Shown here one piece after another: positions 1 through 7,329 of a DNA stretch of 64,000 nt. The position numbers were made by a program, and so were the translations under genes. The notes under the pieces are model-generated. The model had not been told where the DNA came from and did no database searches. It worked only from the letters and a program-made list of their open reading frames with translations. Source of the stretch: SZUA-378 sp036652815 (GTDB taxonomy: Bacteria > Bacillota > Clostridia > Lachnospirales > Lachnospiraceae); contig JAVVVE010000002.1 in the NCBI GenBank assembly GCA_036652815.1, positions 69,829 through 133,828 on the forward strand, written 5' to 3'. The stretch's first letter is position 1, and every line of letters begins with the position of its first letter.

Positions 1-1133
1 TATTGATTGCAGCATGCAATCACATCATCATCTCGTACAGAACCTCCCGGCTGTGCCACATATGTGACGCCACTCTTATGTGCTCTTTCAATGTTGTCAC
101 GAAATGGGAAAAAGGCATCAGACCCCAGTGCAACCTGATCCATCTGATTCAGCCATGCTCTTTTCTCTTCCGAAGTAAAGACCGGTGGTTTTACTTTAAA
201 TACTTGCTGCCAAGCTCCTTCTGACAATACATCCATATATTCCTCACCAATGTAATTATCAATGGCATTATCTCTGATGGCACGTCCTATGGTATCTGTA
301 AATTGCAGATTTAATACTTGTGGTGACTGACGTAAGAACCAGTTATCCGCCTTACTGCCTGCCAGTCTGGTACAGTGTACACGAGACTGCTGTCCTGCAC
401 CGATACCGATTGCCTGTCCATCCTTTGCATAGCAAACTGAATTGGACTGTGTATACTTTAAGGTAATGAGTGAAATCAACAGATCCATCTTGCCTGCCTT
501 TGGAATCTCCTGATTTTGTGTCACGATATTCTGCAGCAAATCGTCCTGAATCAATAATTCATTCCGTCCCTGTTCAAAAGTAATGCCAAACACATCTTTA
601 TGTTCTATCGGTTCCGGTATATAGTCAGCATCAATCTGAATCACATTATAGCTGCCTTTTTTCTTGGCACACAAGATTGCAAGTGCTTCCGGTTCATACC
701 CCGGTGCAATCACCCCATCTGATACTTCCCGCTTAATAAGCTTGGCAGTAGAGACATCACAGATATCGGACAATGCTATAAAATCACCATAAGATGACAT
801 CCTGTCTGCACCTCTGGCTCTGGCATAAGCACACGCCAAAGGTGATAGCTCTGAAAAATCATCTACCCAGTAGATTTTAGCAAGGGTATCACTTAACGGC
901 AATCCCACTGCTGCACCTGCCGGGGAGACATGTTTAAAAGAAGTGGCTGCCGGCAATCCCGTCGCCTGCTTTAATTCTTTTACCAATTGCCAGCCATTCA
1001 ATGCATCCATAAAATTAATATATCCGGGTCTGCCACATAATACTTGTATCGGTAACTCTTCTCGATTATTACAATATATCTTAGCCGGTTTTTGATTGGG
1101 ATTACACCCGTATTTTAGCTCTAATTCTTTCAT
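1..1133 (-). CDS. purH: AICAR formyltransferase, stand-alone (3' end cut by window edge)
   Basis: The protein would transfer a formyl group from 10-formyl-THF to AICAR, the penultimate step of purine synthesis. I translated it by hand because the frame is open at the window edge. It begins MKELELKYGCNPNQKPAKIY and carries the family motifs YGCNPNQKPA near the N-terminus and SFKHVSPAGAAVG about 75 residues in. About 377 codons are visible, with the last residues outside the window. The start has a good AAGGAG site. There is no MGS-type IMP cyclohydrolase domain at the N-terminus, unlike bifunctional PurH. The gene immediately upstream (1164-1880) supplies that activity, so the two form a purine operon with 30 nt between them. 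Confidence 0.9.
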   Translation of the reverse strand, partial: MKELELKYGCNPNQKPAKIYCNNREELPIQVLCGRPGYINFMDALNGWQLVKELKQATGLPAATSFKHVSPAGAAVGLPLSDTLAKIYWVDDFSELSPLACAYARARGADRMSSYGDFIALSDICDVSTAKLIKREVSDGVIAPGYEPEALAILCAKKKGSYNVIQIDADYIPEPIEHKDVFGITFEQGRNELLIQDDLLQNIVTQNQEIPKAGKMDLLISLITLKYTQSNSVCYAKDGQAIGIGAGQQSRVHCTRLAGSKADNWFLRQSPQVLNLQFTDTIGRAIRDNAIDNYIGEEYMDVLSEGAWQQVFKVKPPVFTSEEKRAWLNQMDQVALGSDAFFPFRDNIERAHKSGVTYVAQPGGSVRDDDVIACCNQ

Positions 1134-1163
1134 ATTTTGAATCTCCTTGTATTCTTAGGCAGT

Positions 1164-1880
1164 TTATTGCTGCTGTTTATTCTTGATTCTGGTTTCATAC
1201 TTGCCGGTCTCTATATTGATATAACGTACGAATAAGGAAACTTTATTGTCTGCATTTAAGGATTTCCACAACAGCTGCGTAAAGGTATCAATATCACCTG
1301 CCATCGTAACTAATTTAGGTTCTCCTTCAAAGCTCGGAAGCGGAGTTCCATCGCCTACATAAGTATGGATAAAATGTCCTTCTCCTGCAAGTGGATTCTC
1401 ATAGGCAAACGTATATCTGTTACATGCATCCGGATTACCATGATTGCTTTTTAAAATAGACATCGCATAATGATAAGTGCCTTTTTCTATATGCATAATA
1501 CCTGATATCCTAGGTGTATAGTTAGGTGCATCCGGTTCAAATTCACGATTCCTTAACGATTGCTCAAACGTCATCTGTTTATCCATTCCATCATAGATGG
1601 TATCTGTCTGATCTCCATTCGTTATGATTGTTTTATTACCAAGCACGCGAACCGGTGCATAAATAATAAGAGAAGGATCCGATAATTGTGCAGGATCAAA
1701 TGCCTGTGTACGGATTCCATCTTTGTCTTCTACAAATATTCTATTTCTGCTATTGATGCTTCGGCCCATAATAAAATAGGCTGTCACTGCACAGGTGCCG
1801 TCTTCTGACCTACCGATCACGATTCCTCTACCCGGATAGGCATTGGTACTAAGTTCTTGTTCCATTGTTCTTTTTTCCAT
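1164..1880 (-). CDS. purO: IMP cyclohydrolase, PurO type
   Basis: A 238-residue protein predicted to close FAICAR to IMP, the last step of purine synthesis. The N-terminal block (GRGIVIGRSEDG, then FIMGRSINSRNRIF, roughly residues 18-49) resembles the archaeal PurO family fold rather than the MGS domain of bacterial PurH. It precedes the stand-alone AICAR formyltransferase by 30 nt, which supports the assignment by pathway logic. I used the first ATG, which has AAGGAG about 11 nt upstream; an ATG five codons in is an alternative. Family membership is from recognition of motifs. The reaction is inferred from family and neighbour. Confidence 0.8.
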   Translation of the reverse strand: MEKRTMEQELSTNAYPGRGIVIGRSEDGTCAVTAYFIMGRSINSRNRIFVEDKDGIRTQAFDPAQLSDPSLIIYAPVRVLGNKTIITNGDQTDTIYDGMDKQMTFEQSLRNREFEPDAPNYTPRISGIMHIEKGTYHYAMSILKSNHGNPDACNRYTFAYENPLAGEGHFIHTYVGDGTPLPSFEGEPKLVTMAGDIDTFTQLLWKSLNADNKVSLFVRYINIETGKYETRIKNKQQQ

Positions 1881-1931
1881 AGGTTGCTTTTCTCCTTATG
1901 TATGCAAATCATAATTCTGTGACTATGTGCT

Positions 1932-1960
1932 ATTATACTCACTTTAAGCTTCCTTGTCCA
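1932..1960 (-). promoter_or_regulatory. Sigma-A promoter of purO-purH
   Basis: TGGACA (1955-1960), a 17-nt spacer and TATAAT (1932-1937) on the minus strand, about 50 nt upstream of the purO start. It lies just beyond the tsf terminator, so the purine pair is its own transcription unit. I saw no obvious purine riboswitch in the short leader. Confidence 0.7.
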
Positions 1961-2036
1961 TAATATATATATTCCTTTATGGCTTCTTTTATGTCAATCT
2001 ATAAAAAATTAATGAGAAATCACGTAGACAAATACT

Positions 2037-2081
2037 AAAAAATCCCTAGAATGCGGATATTTCATGCATTTCTAGGGATTT
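2037..2081 (-). terminator. Intrinsic terminator after rpsB-tsf
   Basis: On the minus strand an AAATCCCTAGAA arm pairs with TTCTAGGGATTT across an AT-rich loop, and the second arm runs into a stretch of six T. It starts about 22 nt after the tsf stop codon and closes the ribosomal operon before the purO promoter. Confidence 0.85.
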
Positions 2082-2103
2082 ATGAAGCATAGTTCGCTTT
2101 TGC

Positions 2104-3042
2104 TTATTGACCCATCTGTGCTGCAACTTCCGCAGCAAAATCTTCACTCTTTTTCTCTATGCCTTCTCCGGTTTCAAAACGGATAAACTTTTTAACCGTA
2201 ATCTTGGTTCCTGCTTCTTTGCTGACAGCATCAAGGTATTTGCCAACTGTCAATTCACCATCTTTTACATAAGCTTGATCTAATAAGCAGACTTCTTTCA
2301 ACTCTTTATTCAGACGACCTATTATCATCTTCTCGATAATGGCATCCGGTTTCTGCTTATCTGCAGGTAATTGAGAATTCTCTAATTTAGCTTGTTCTAA
2401 AAGAATCTCTTTCTCATGTTCTTTATATTCTTCACTCACCTCAGCCTGTGATACATATCTAGGTGACAGTGCAGCAATCTGCATCGCAACATTGGTTAAT
2501 GCTGCTTTTACAGCATCATTCACTACGGTTGCTTCTGCATCTACTAAAACACCGATTCTTCCGCCACCATGAAGATAAGACACAACACATCCACCAACGG
2601 CGGTAATCTTCTCAAATCTTCTAATAGACAGGTTTTCTCCTATAATCGATATCTTCTCTGTTAAAGCTTCTTTTACAGTTTTACCGGCATCCATAACCCA
2701 TGCTTCTGCCATAAAAGCATCCATATCTGTTGAATTGGATGTAATCGCCTGAGCAGCCACTGCATCTACATAAGCTTGAAAATCTGCATTTTTAGCAACA
2801 AAATCTGTTTCGGAATTCACTTCTACAATCGCTGCTTTATCGTCTTGAACCAATACTCTGACCAAGCCTTCTGCTGCGATTCTTCCTGCCTTTTTCTCTG
2901 CTTTTGCCTGTCCGTTTTTACGTAAGTATTCAACGGCTTCTTCAATATTGCCATTTGTCTCATTCAGTGCTTTCTTGCAATCCATCATACCGGCACCGCT
3001 GATTTCTCTTAATTCTTTTACCACTGCTGCTGTGATAGCCAT
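2104..3042 (-). CDS. tsf: Elongation factor Ts
   Basis: EF-Ts catalyses GDP/GTP exchange on EF-Tu. The 312-residue product has the N-terminal UBA-like domain (about residues 1-40, with the signature REISGAGMMDCKKAL) and the TDFV motif (79-82) that enters the EF-Tu nucleotide site. Length fits the Firmicute family (about 290-310). The start has GGAGG at good spacing. It follows rpsB by 34 nt in the usual rpsB-tsf pair and is closed by the terminator at 2037-2081. In Bacillus pyrH and frr come next; here purine genes follow. Confidence 0.97.
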   Translation of the reverse strand: MAITAAVVKELREISGAGMMDCKKALNETNGNIEEAVEYLRKNGQAKAEKKAGRIAAEGLVRVLVQDDKAAIVEVNSETDFVAKNADFQAYVDAVAAQAITSNSTDMDAFMAEAWVMDAGKTVKEALTEKISIIGENLSIRRFEKITAVGGCVVSYLHGGGRIGVLVDAEATVVNDAVKAALTNVAMQIAALSPRYVSQAEVSEEYKEHEKEILLEQAKLENSQLPADKQKPDAIIEKMIIGRLNKELKEVCLLDQAYVKDGELTVGKYLDAVSKEAGTKITVKKFIRFETGEGIEKKSEDFAAEVAAQMGQ

Positions 3043-3076
3043 TTTTATTCCTCCATCTGTTCCTATTATTCAGTCC

Positions 3077-3814
3077 TTATGCTTCTGCTGCCAATTCTTC
3101 CGGAGCGGCTTCTGTTTGTTCTTCTACCATCTCTCCCTGATTGACTTCGATAATACCATCTGCCATCTTAGATACGATTAATTTAACGGCTCTGATTGCA
3201 TCATCATTACCCGGGATTACATAATCAAGTTCTTCCGGATCACAGTTTGTATCTGCAATACCTACTAACGGGATACCCAGTGTATGTGCTTCCTGAATAC
3301 AGATTCTTTCTTTTTTTGGATCTACAACAAAGATAACATCCGGAATCTTCTTCATATCTTTAATCCCACCAAGATTCTTCTCTAACTTCTCCCATTCTTT
3401 CTTTAGGTTAATAACCTCTTTCTTAGGAAGAACATCAAAGGTTCCATCTTGTGACATCGTTTCAATTGCTTTTAATCTACCGATTCTGCTTCTAATAGTT
3501 TTGAAATTAGTAAGCATACCGCCTAACCATCTTTCATTAACATAGAACATACCGCAACGTTCTGCTTCTGCTTTTACTGCATCCTGTGCCTGTTTCTTAG
3601 TTCCGACAAATAATACAGTACCACCTTCAGCTGCTATGTCGCAGATTGCTTTATAAGCTTCATCTACTTTTCCTACCGTTTTCTGTAAATCGATAATGTA
3701 GATTCCGTTACGCTCTGTGAAAATATAAGGAGCCATCTTAGGATTCCATCTTCTTGTTTGATGTCCAAAGTGAACACCTGCTTCCAGTAATTGTTTCATT
3801 GAAATAACGCTCAT
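3077..3814 (-). CDS. rpsB: 30S ribosomal protein S2
   Basis: Structural protein of the small subunit that binds late in assembly and helps recruit S1. The 245-residue product opens with the conserved MSVISMKQLLEAGVHFGHQT block and contains WLGGMLTNF and the VPLVGIADTNCDPEELDYVIPGNDDA signature region near the C-terminus. The short acidic tail (EEQTEAAPEELAAEA) is typical of clostridial S2. It has a GGAGG site. It is driven by the promoter at 3949-3977 through a leader of about 130 nt that contains a stable hairpin (3875-3914). Confidence 0.97.
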   Translation of the reverse strand: MSVISMKQLLEAGVHFGHQTRRWNPKMAPYIFTERNGIYIIDLQKTVGKVDEAYKAICDIAAEGGTVLFVGTKKQAQDAVKAEAERCGMFYVNERWLGGMLTNFKTIRSRIGRLKAIETMSQDGTFDVLPKKEVINLKKEWEKLEKNLGGIKDMKKIPDVIFVVDPKKERICIQEAHTLGIPLVGIADTNCDPEELDYVIPGNDDAIRAVKLIVSKMADGIIEVNQGEMVEEQTEAAPEELAAEA

Positions 3815-3874
3815 TTTACTACCTCCATTGGTTTTACATCCGCATATTCTTTGGAAAAAGCTTAGGCTCCTTCC

Positions 3875-3914
3875 GTATCATACCACTTTGGCATAACCAA
3901 AGCACCGGCGATAC
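3875..3914 (-). promoter_or_regulatory. Hairpin in the rpsB 5' leader
   Basis: In the minus-strand transcript, GTATC and GATAC close an element whose apex is CTTTGG-(5 nt)-CCAAAG (3886-3902). A GGAAGGAG stretch follows directly, although it is about 50 nt too far from rpsB to be its ribosome binding site. Ribosomal-protein leaders often mimic rRNA sites for feedback control. That role here is inference, and I recognise no named RNA family. Confidence 0.4.
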
Positions 3915-3948
3915 TATCCCATGCGTGTTTTTTAATCGCAACTTCATG

Positions 3949-3977
3949 ATTATAGCATAGCAAAACCCCTCTTGCAA
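3949..3977 (-). promoter_or_regulatory. Sigma-A promoter of rpsB-tsf, inside a terminator
   Basis: TTGCAA (3972-3977), a 17-nt spacer and TATAAT (3949-3954) with a TG extension (TGC before the -10). The -35 hexamer is the loop of the hairpin at 3961-3986 that ends the flagellar cluster, and the spacer is the 3' arm of that hairpin. Confidence 0.75.
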
Positions 3978-3986
3978 GGGGTTTTG
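3961..3986 (-). terminator. Terminator at the end of the fla/che cluster
   Basis: CAAAACCCC and GGGGTTTTG form a 9-bp stem around an 8-nt loop, 3 nt after the stop codon of the last flagellar-cluster gene. The T stretch is only four bases and belongs to the stem, so termination may be partial and some read-through into rpsB is possible. Confidence 0.65.
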
Positions 3987-3989
3987 TAA

Positions 3990-4574
3990 TTATTTTGTTG
4001 TGATATTAGTTGCTATCTCCATCGGTGTTGCGCCGATCGCAATCAAGTGACTTCCGGTACATATCTTCTTATCATAACCGCTCTTACATAGATAACTATC
4101 GTATTCAATCGCTGAGTTTACCAAGCCGGCCTGTTCTAGCTTTTTACTGATGGCCAAGGAACTCTCGCCACTATGTACCACAATCTCAACGATCCTCGTG
4201 GCATCCGTATCCTCTTTTGGGATAGAATCCGGCTCTGTAGGGATAGCTTCTTCCGTACCGACAGCTTCTTCGGTAGTGGTGACTTCCTCGGTAGTGGTGG
4301 CTTCTTCGGTAGTGGTGGCTTCTTCAGTAGTGGTGGCTTCTTCTATGCCGGACGATTCTTTCGCAGTGGCAGTTTCTTCTTCCAGATGCTCGTCTTCTAA
4401 TTGATTAGCCGTATCCGTTAAGAAGGTGTCTTCTACCATGCCTAGCTCAGCGGCACGGGCTTTTACCTGTTCGTCACTCATAGTAACTTCTTTACGGCTC
4501 ATCGCAACTCCCATAATGATTGCAGTCACAATAACACCCAGTCCCAATCCTCTGATATAATATTTGAGTTTCAT
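3990..4574 (-). CDS. Membrane protein with MltG-like LysM-type domain, no catalytic domain
   Basis: A 194-residue protein. Residues about 7-27 form one membrane segment. A Thr/Glu-rich linker follows, built from TTTEEA units encoded by 18-bp DNA repeats. The C-terminal 70 residues (VEIVVHSGESSLAISKKLEQ, then a GSHLIAIGATPMEIATNI end) resemble the LysM-like subdomain that precedes the catalytic domain of MltG/YceG lytic transglycosylases. The transglycosylase domain itself is absent. It is the last gene of the flagellar cluster, followed at once by a terminator. A role in wall interaction near the flagellum is inference. I know no assigned function. Confidence 0.7.
   Translation of the reverse strand: MKLKYYIRGLGLGVIVTAIIMGVAMSRKEVTMSDEQVKARAAELGMVEDTFLTDTANQLEDEHLEEETATAKESSGIEEATTTEEATTTEEATTTEEVTTTEEAVGTEEAIPTEPDSIPKEDTDATRIVEIVVHSGESSLAISKKLEQAGLVNSAIEYDSYLCKSGYDKKICTGSHLIAIGATPMEIATNITTK
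4265..4336. repeat. 18-bp coding tandem repeat, four units
   Basis: Four consecutive 18-bp units (plus-strand form CTTCTTCGGTAGTGGTGG with one or two changes) at 4265, 4283, 4301 and 4319. They encode the TTTEEA linker of the 3990-4574 protein. The unit length is a multiple of three, so copy-number change would alter linker length without a frameshift. Confidence 0.9.
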
Positions 4575-4588
4575 CTTTCGTATGACCT

Positions 4589-5305
4589 CTACATTCCTTC
4601 AAATAAGTCTATAACCAGCTTCACTTCTCCTACGCCAAGTCCAAGTTCTTTGGCAATCGCCATCTTAGATTTACCGGCTTTGTGAAGGAGTAGAATCTGC
4701 TCATTGTTATTCTTTCCGGTTTCTGTGCCCATAATCAATGGCATATTGGACGGCATTTGCTTTGTTTTTTTTGTTTGTTTGGTTTTCACTACTTCTTTTT
4801 CAGCAATCGTTTCTTTCGCTGCAACCGTTTCTTTCGCTGCAACCGTTTCTTTTGCGACAGCACTTTTCTTTTCTATCACTGTTTTCTTCACAGATTCTGC
4901 TGCTGTTGTGGCAGCTTTTACCGTCTGCTGAACATTCTGTACCGTATCTTTGAGATTTTCCTGTTTATCATTTAGCATATCATACAGAAACATAACTTCT
5001 TTATGATTTTTATTGATTTCTGTCAATACCGTATCCGAATACTCATTCACTGCCTGCATCTTCTCATTGGTTAGGCGATCTAACGTACGTTCCGTCTTTT
5101 CCATAGAGTAAGACACCGTCTCATCTACCAGATCCTGGATCTGTGACTGCGTCTGTTCTATTTGTGTATTCAAATAAGTCTTTACCGCTTCTTCACTTAT
5201 CTTCTTATCTGCATCAGTCAGCTTTCCTACTTTTTCCGGAATAACAAAACTGGCAATAAAAAGAATCACGCCAAACAACAATAATATGATTTCTGTTACA
5301 TTCAT
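4589..5305 (-). CDS. DUF6115-like membrane-anchored coiled-coil protein (swrB position)
   Basis: A 238-residue protein with one N-terminal membrane segment (about residues 5-23) and a long charged helical region likely to form a coiled coil. A KETVAA repeat follows (about 155-172), then a C-terminal block (LLLHKAGKSKMAIAKELGLG, then VGEVKLVIDLFEGM) that looks like a small helix-turn-helix and is typical of DUF6115 proteins in clostridial flagellar clusters. It lies between fliA and rpsB, where B. subtilis has swrB, a single-pass protein that promotes flagellar assembly. SwrB-like function is inferred from position and architecture only. It has a GGAG ribosome site. Confidence 0.65.
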   Translation of the reverse strand: MNVTEIILLLFGVILFIASFVIPEKVGKLTDADKKISEEAVKTYLNTQIEQTQSQIQDLVDETVSYSMEKTERTLDRLTNEKMQAVNEYSDTVLTEINKNHKEVMFLYDMLNDKQENLKDTVQNVQQTVKAATTAAESVKKTVIEKKSAVAKETVAAKETVAAKETIAEKEVVKTKQTKKTKQMPSNMPLIMGTETGKNNNEQILLLHKAGKSKMAIAKELGLGVGEVKLVIDLFEGM

Positions 5306-5332
5306 CTGTATGTCTCCAATTCTGTATCTCTA

Positions 5333-5650
5333 TTATATCTTGATATCAAAGCTGGTTTGTCCTTTTATAATAACCCTGCCTTCTGTTTCTTCCTTGGTGC
5401 TCTTCTTTTTTTGACCACCATCGCCTTCATACTGACCATGGCCTTTTTCTTTGGCATCATACTTTTGTTTGGGATTTTCGGTGTCTTCTGCATGATGTAC
5501 CTGTGTAGTCTTTACATCTACTTCTTTATGGAACTGCGTCTGTATATTACTTTGGTCTAGCATACTCTTATTATCTTCGTTATGCTTCACGGTTGTATAA
5601 TCCTGTGTTCTTGTAATAGCTCCATTCATCTCAAGAGGACTGATTGCCAT
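5333..5650 (-). CDS. Small hydrophilic flagellar-cluster protein, unknown function
   Basis: A 105-residue, highly charged protein with no membrane segment or recognisable domain. The start is ATG at 5650, with GAGGAGG nine bases upstream; the longer frame beginning at 5668 would place that ribosome site inside the coding sequence. Lys, Gln, Asp and Glu dominate the middle and suggest disorder, while the C-terminal end (RVIIKGQTSFDIKI) is more strand-like. It is co-transcribed between fapA and the DUF6115-like gene. I do not recognise it. Confidence 0.6.
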   Translation of the reverse strand: MAISPLEMNGAITRTQDYTTVKHNEDNKSMLDQSNIQTQFHKEVDVKTTQVHHAEDTENPKQKYDAKEKGHGQYEGDGGQKKKSTKEETEGRVIIKGQTSFDIKI

Positions 5651-5685
5651 GGTTATTAACCTCCTCATTCTATCAATATGTTAAA

Positions 5686-7281
5686 CTACAGGGAGGTCAT
5701 CTGTACTTCTCCCTGCCGTTTTACAAAGCGACAATATTTCATCGTATCCGTTACTGTCATCGCGGAATCTGAGATCACTATCTTCGTTCCGCTATAGACT
5801 GCTCCTGATACAGTAATCTGTGCTGCTGTATTGCTGTCCAACATGATCTGTAATTCATCCAGTTCGCACAAATCTTTTGACAATAGATCTTTTTTCTGTT
5901 TGTTGGCGATGGCTAGCGTCTGTACGTATTTCATTCTGTCAGGTGGTAGTTTTTCACCTTGCTGGAGTTTCTTTTTTGTACTCAATAAGATAGGTTCTAT
6001 TGTCTGCAGTGTTTTCTGAATCTCGATGACTTCTTTTTGTAAATCTATGTATCTCTTCTTCGTAACGGGATTGATACCTACTTCCGCCACCGTATCCGCA
6101 CCCATAGGAGAACCTAGATTCTTTACATTGATTGCACTGGTTGCACTGACACTTCCTCCTGTGATAAAGCCCTTGCGACTCAATACATTGATCTCAGTCC
6201 TTGCCATCACACGACTATGCAGAATAGATTCCGCTTCCACATAACCACCCGCTTCTATGGTAGAGTTCTCGATGAATTTGGCTACTATATTACCGCCTGC
6301 CTTCAAAGTTCCCTTCATCATGCCACTCATTCCTCTGGCAATAATAATATTCCCATCCGCTTCAATATAAGCTCCTTCTACAACACCTCTGACTTCTATA
6401 TTACCATGTGCCACCAAACGGAAGTTAGAGCATACATTTCCACTGACCACGACGCTGCCTTCATACTCGATATTACCGGTTGCATTATCAACATTTGCCA
6501 CCTCATAAATATCTGACACAAATACTTTGCCTTCTACCAAGCATACGTGCCCATTGACTCTTGAGGTCAGTACTGTTCTGTCTTCGGAGATATCTATATT
6601 ATGACTGTATTGTAACGTTGTTCTCTTGACTTCACTCGGACGAATCGTAGTTCCCATTACATTTGTGCCTGTATCGCCCGGATCTTCTTTGGTTAATTTA
6701 GCTAAAATATCCCCTGCTTTACAGTGATTCAATGTATTCAGATGAAAGAAATCAACTCCGCCGTCTTCCTTTAATGTCGGTCTTGCCCGTAGATCAGTAT
6801 TAAAACAATATTCTATCTTAGCATCCTGCCCCTGCCGTGGTGCTTTACCCTGTGCCACTATAATATCGGTACAATACTGACGGTGTAATAAAAATGCGTC
6901 TATGACAGCATCCTCTATTCCAAAAACAACATTTTGTCTATTTAAGGTAGCTATAATATCTGCCTTGGATAAACATGCTCCTCCAATAGATGGGGCATAG
7001 AATCGCATGGAAGCCGACATCATGTCGTAATTAACATTAACAATCATAACCTCGGATACCGGCAGCATGTTCTGTGTCAAAGGGGATAATAAAACCTGTG
7101 TCTGTTCCTCTTGTTCTTTTTGAATCGCTCTATTTACTAAGGTAATATCGTATTGCACATTACAGCTTTGCAAATAGCCAATTACCTCATTAATCTCTAC
7201 TTCTTTACCACCATCCGTAGGATGATAGATAGTTAGACTAATACCCTGTTCATTGATGCTTAATTGGAAAAACCCATTCAT
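5686..7281 (-). CDS. FapA family polymer-forming beta-helix protein (DUF342)
   Basis: A 531-residue protein of the FapA/DUF342 family. The middle (about residues 215-385) is a run of short beta-strand turns of the GNIEVRGVVEGAYIEADGNI type, giving a right-handed beta-helix. A helical coiled region follows (about 400-480) and a short strand domain ends it. The N-terminal part is the FapA_N-like region. Such genes often sit next to fliA in clostridial flagellar clusters; their role is not settled. Proteins of this group may act in assembly or surface organisation, which is inference here. It begins 48 nt after fliA with a GGGAG site. Confidence 0.8.
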   Translation of the reverse strand: MNGFFQLSINEQGISLTIYHPTDGGKEVEINEVIGYLQSCNVQYDITLVNRAIQKEQEEQTQVLLSPLTQNMLPVSEVMIVNVNYDMMSASMRFYAPSIGGACLSKADIIATLNRQNVVFGIEDAVIDAFLLHRQYCTDIIVAQGKAPRQGQDAKIEYCFNTDLRARPTLKEDGGVDFFHLNTLNHCKAGDILAKLTKEDPGDTGTNVMGTTIRPSEVKRTTLQYSHNIDISEDRTVLTSRVNGHVCLVEGKVFVSDIYEVANVDNATGNIEYEGSVVVSGNVCSNFRLVAHGNIEVRGVVEGAYIEADGNIIIARGMSGMMKGTLKAGGNIVAKFIENSTIEAGGYVEAESILHSRVMARTEINVLSRKGFITGGSVSATSAINVKNLGSPMGADTVAEVGINPVTKKRYIDLQKEVIEIQKTLQTIEPILLSTKKKLQQGEKLPPDRMKYVQTLAIANKQKKDLLSKDLCELDELQIMLDSNTAAQITVSGAVYSGTKIVISDSAMTVTDTMKYCRFVKRQGEVQMTSL

Positions 7282-7329
7282 GCTAAAACTCCCTTCTAGT
7301 ATGATATATGGCTGTAGTCAATCTCGTAA

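Noticed and set aside
1881..2036. Possible purine (PurR/guanine) riboswitch before purO
   Set aside because: The leader after the promoter is only about 45 nt, too short for a riboswitch.
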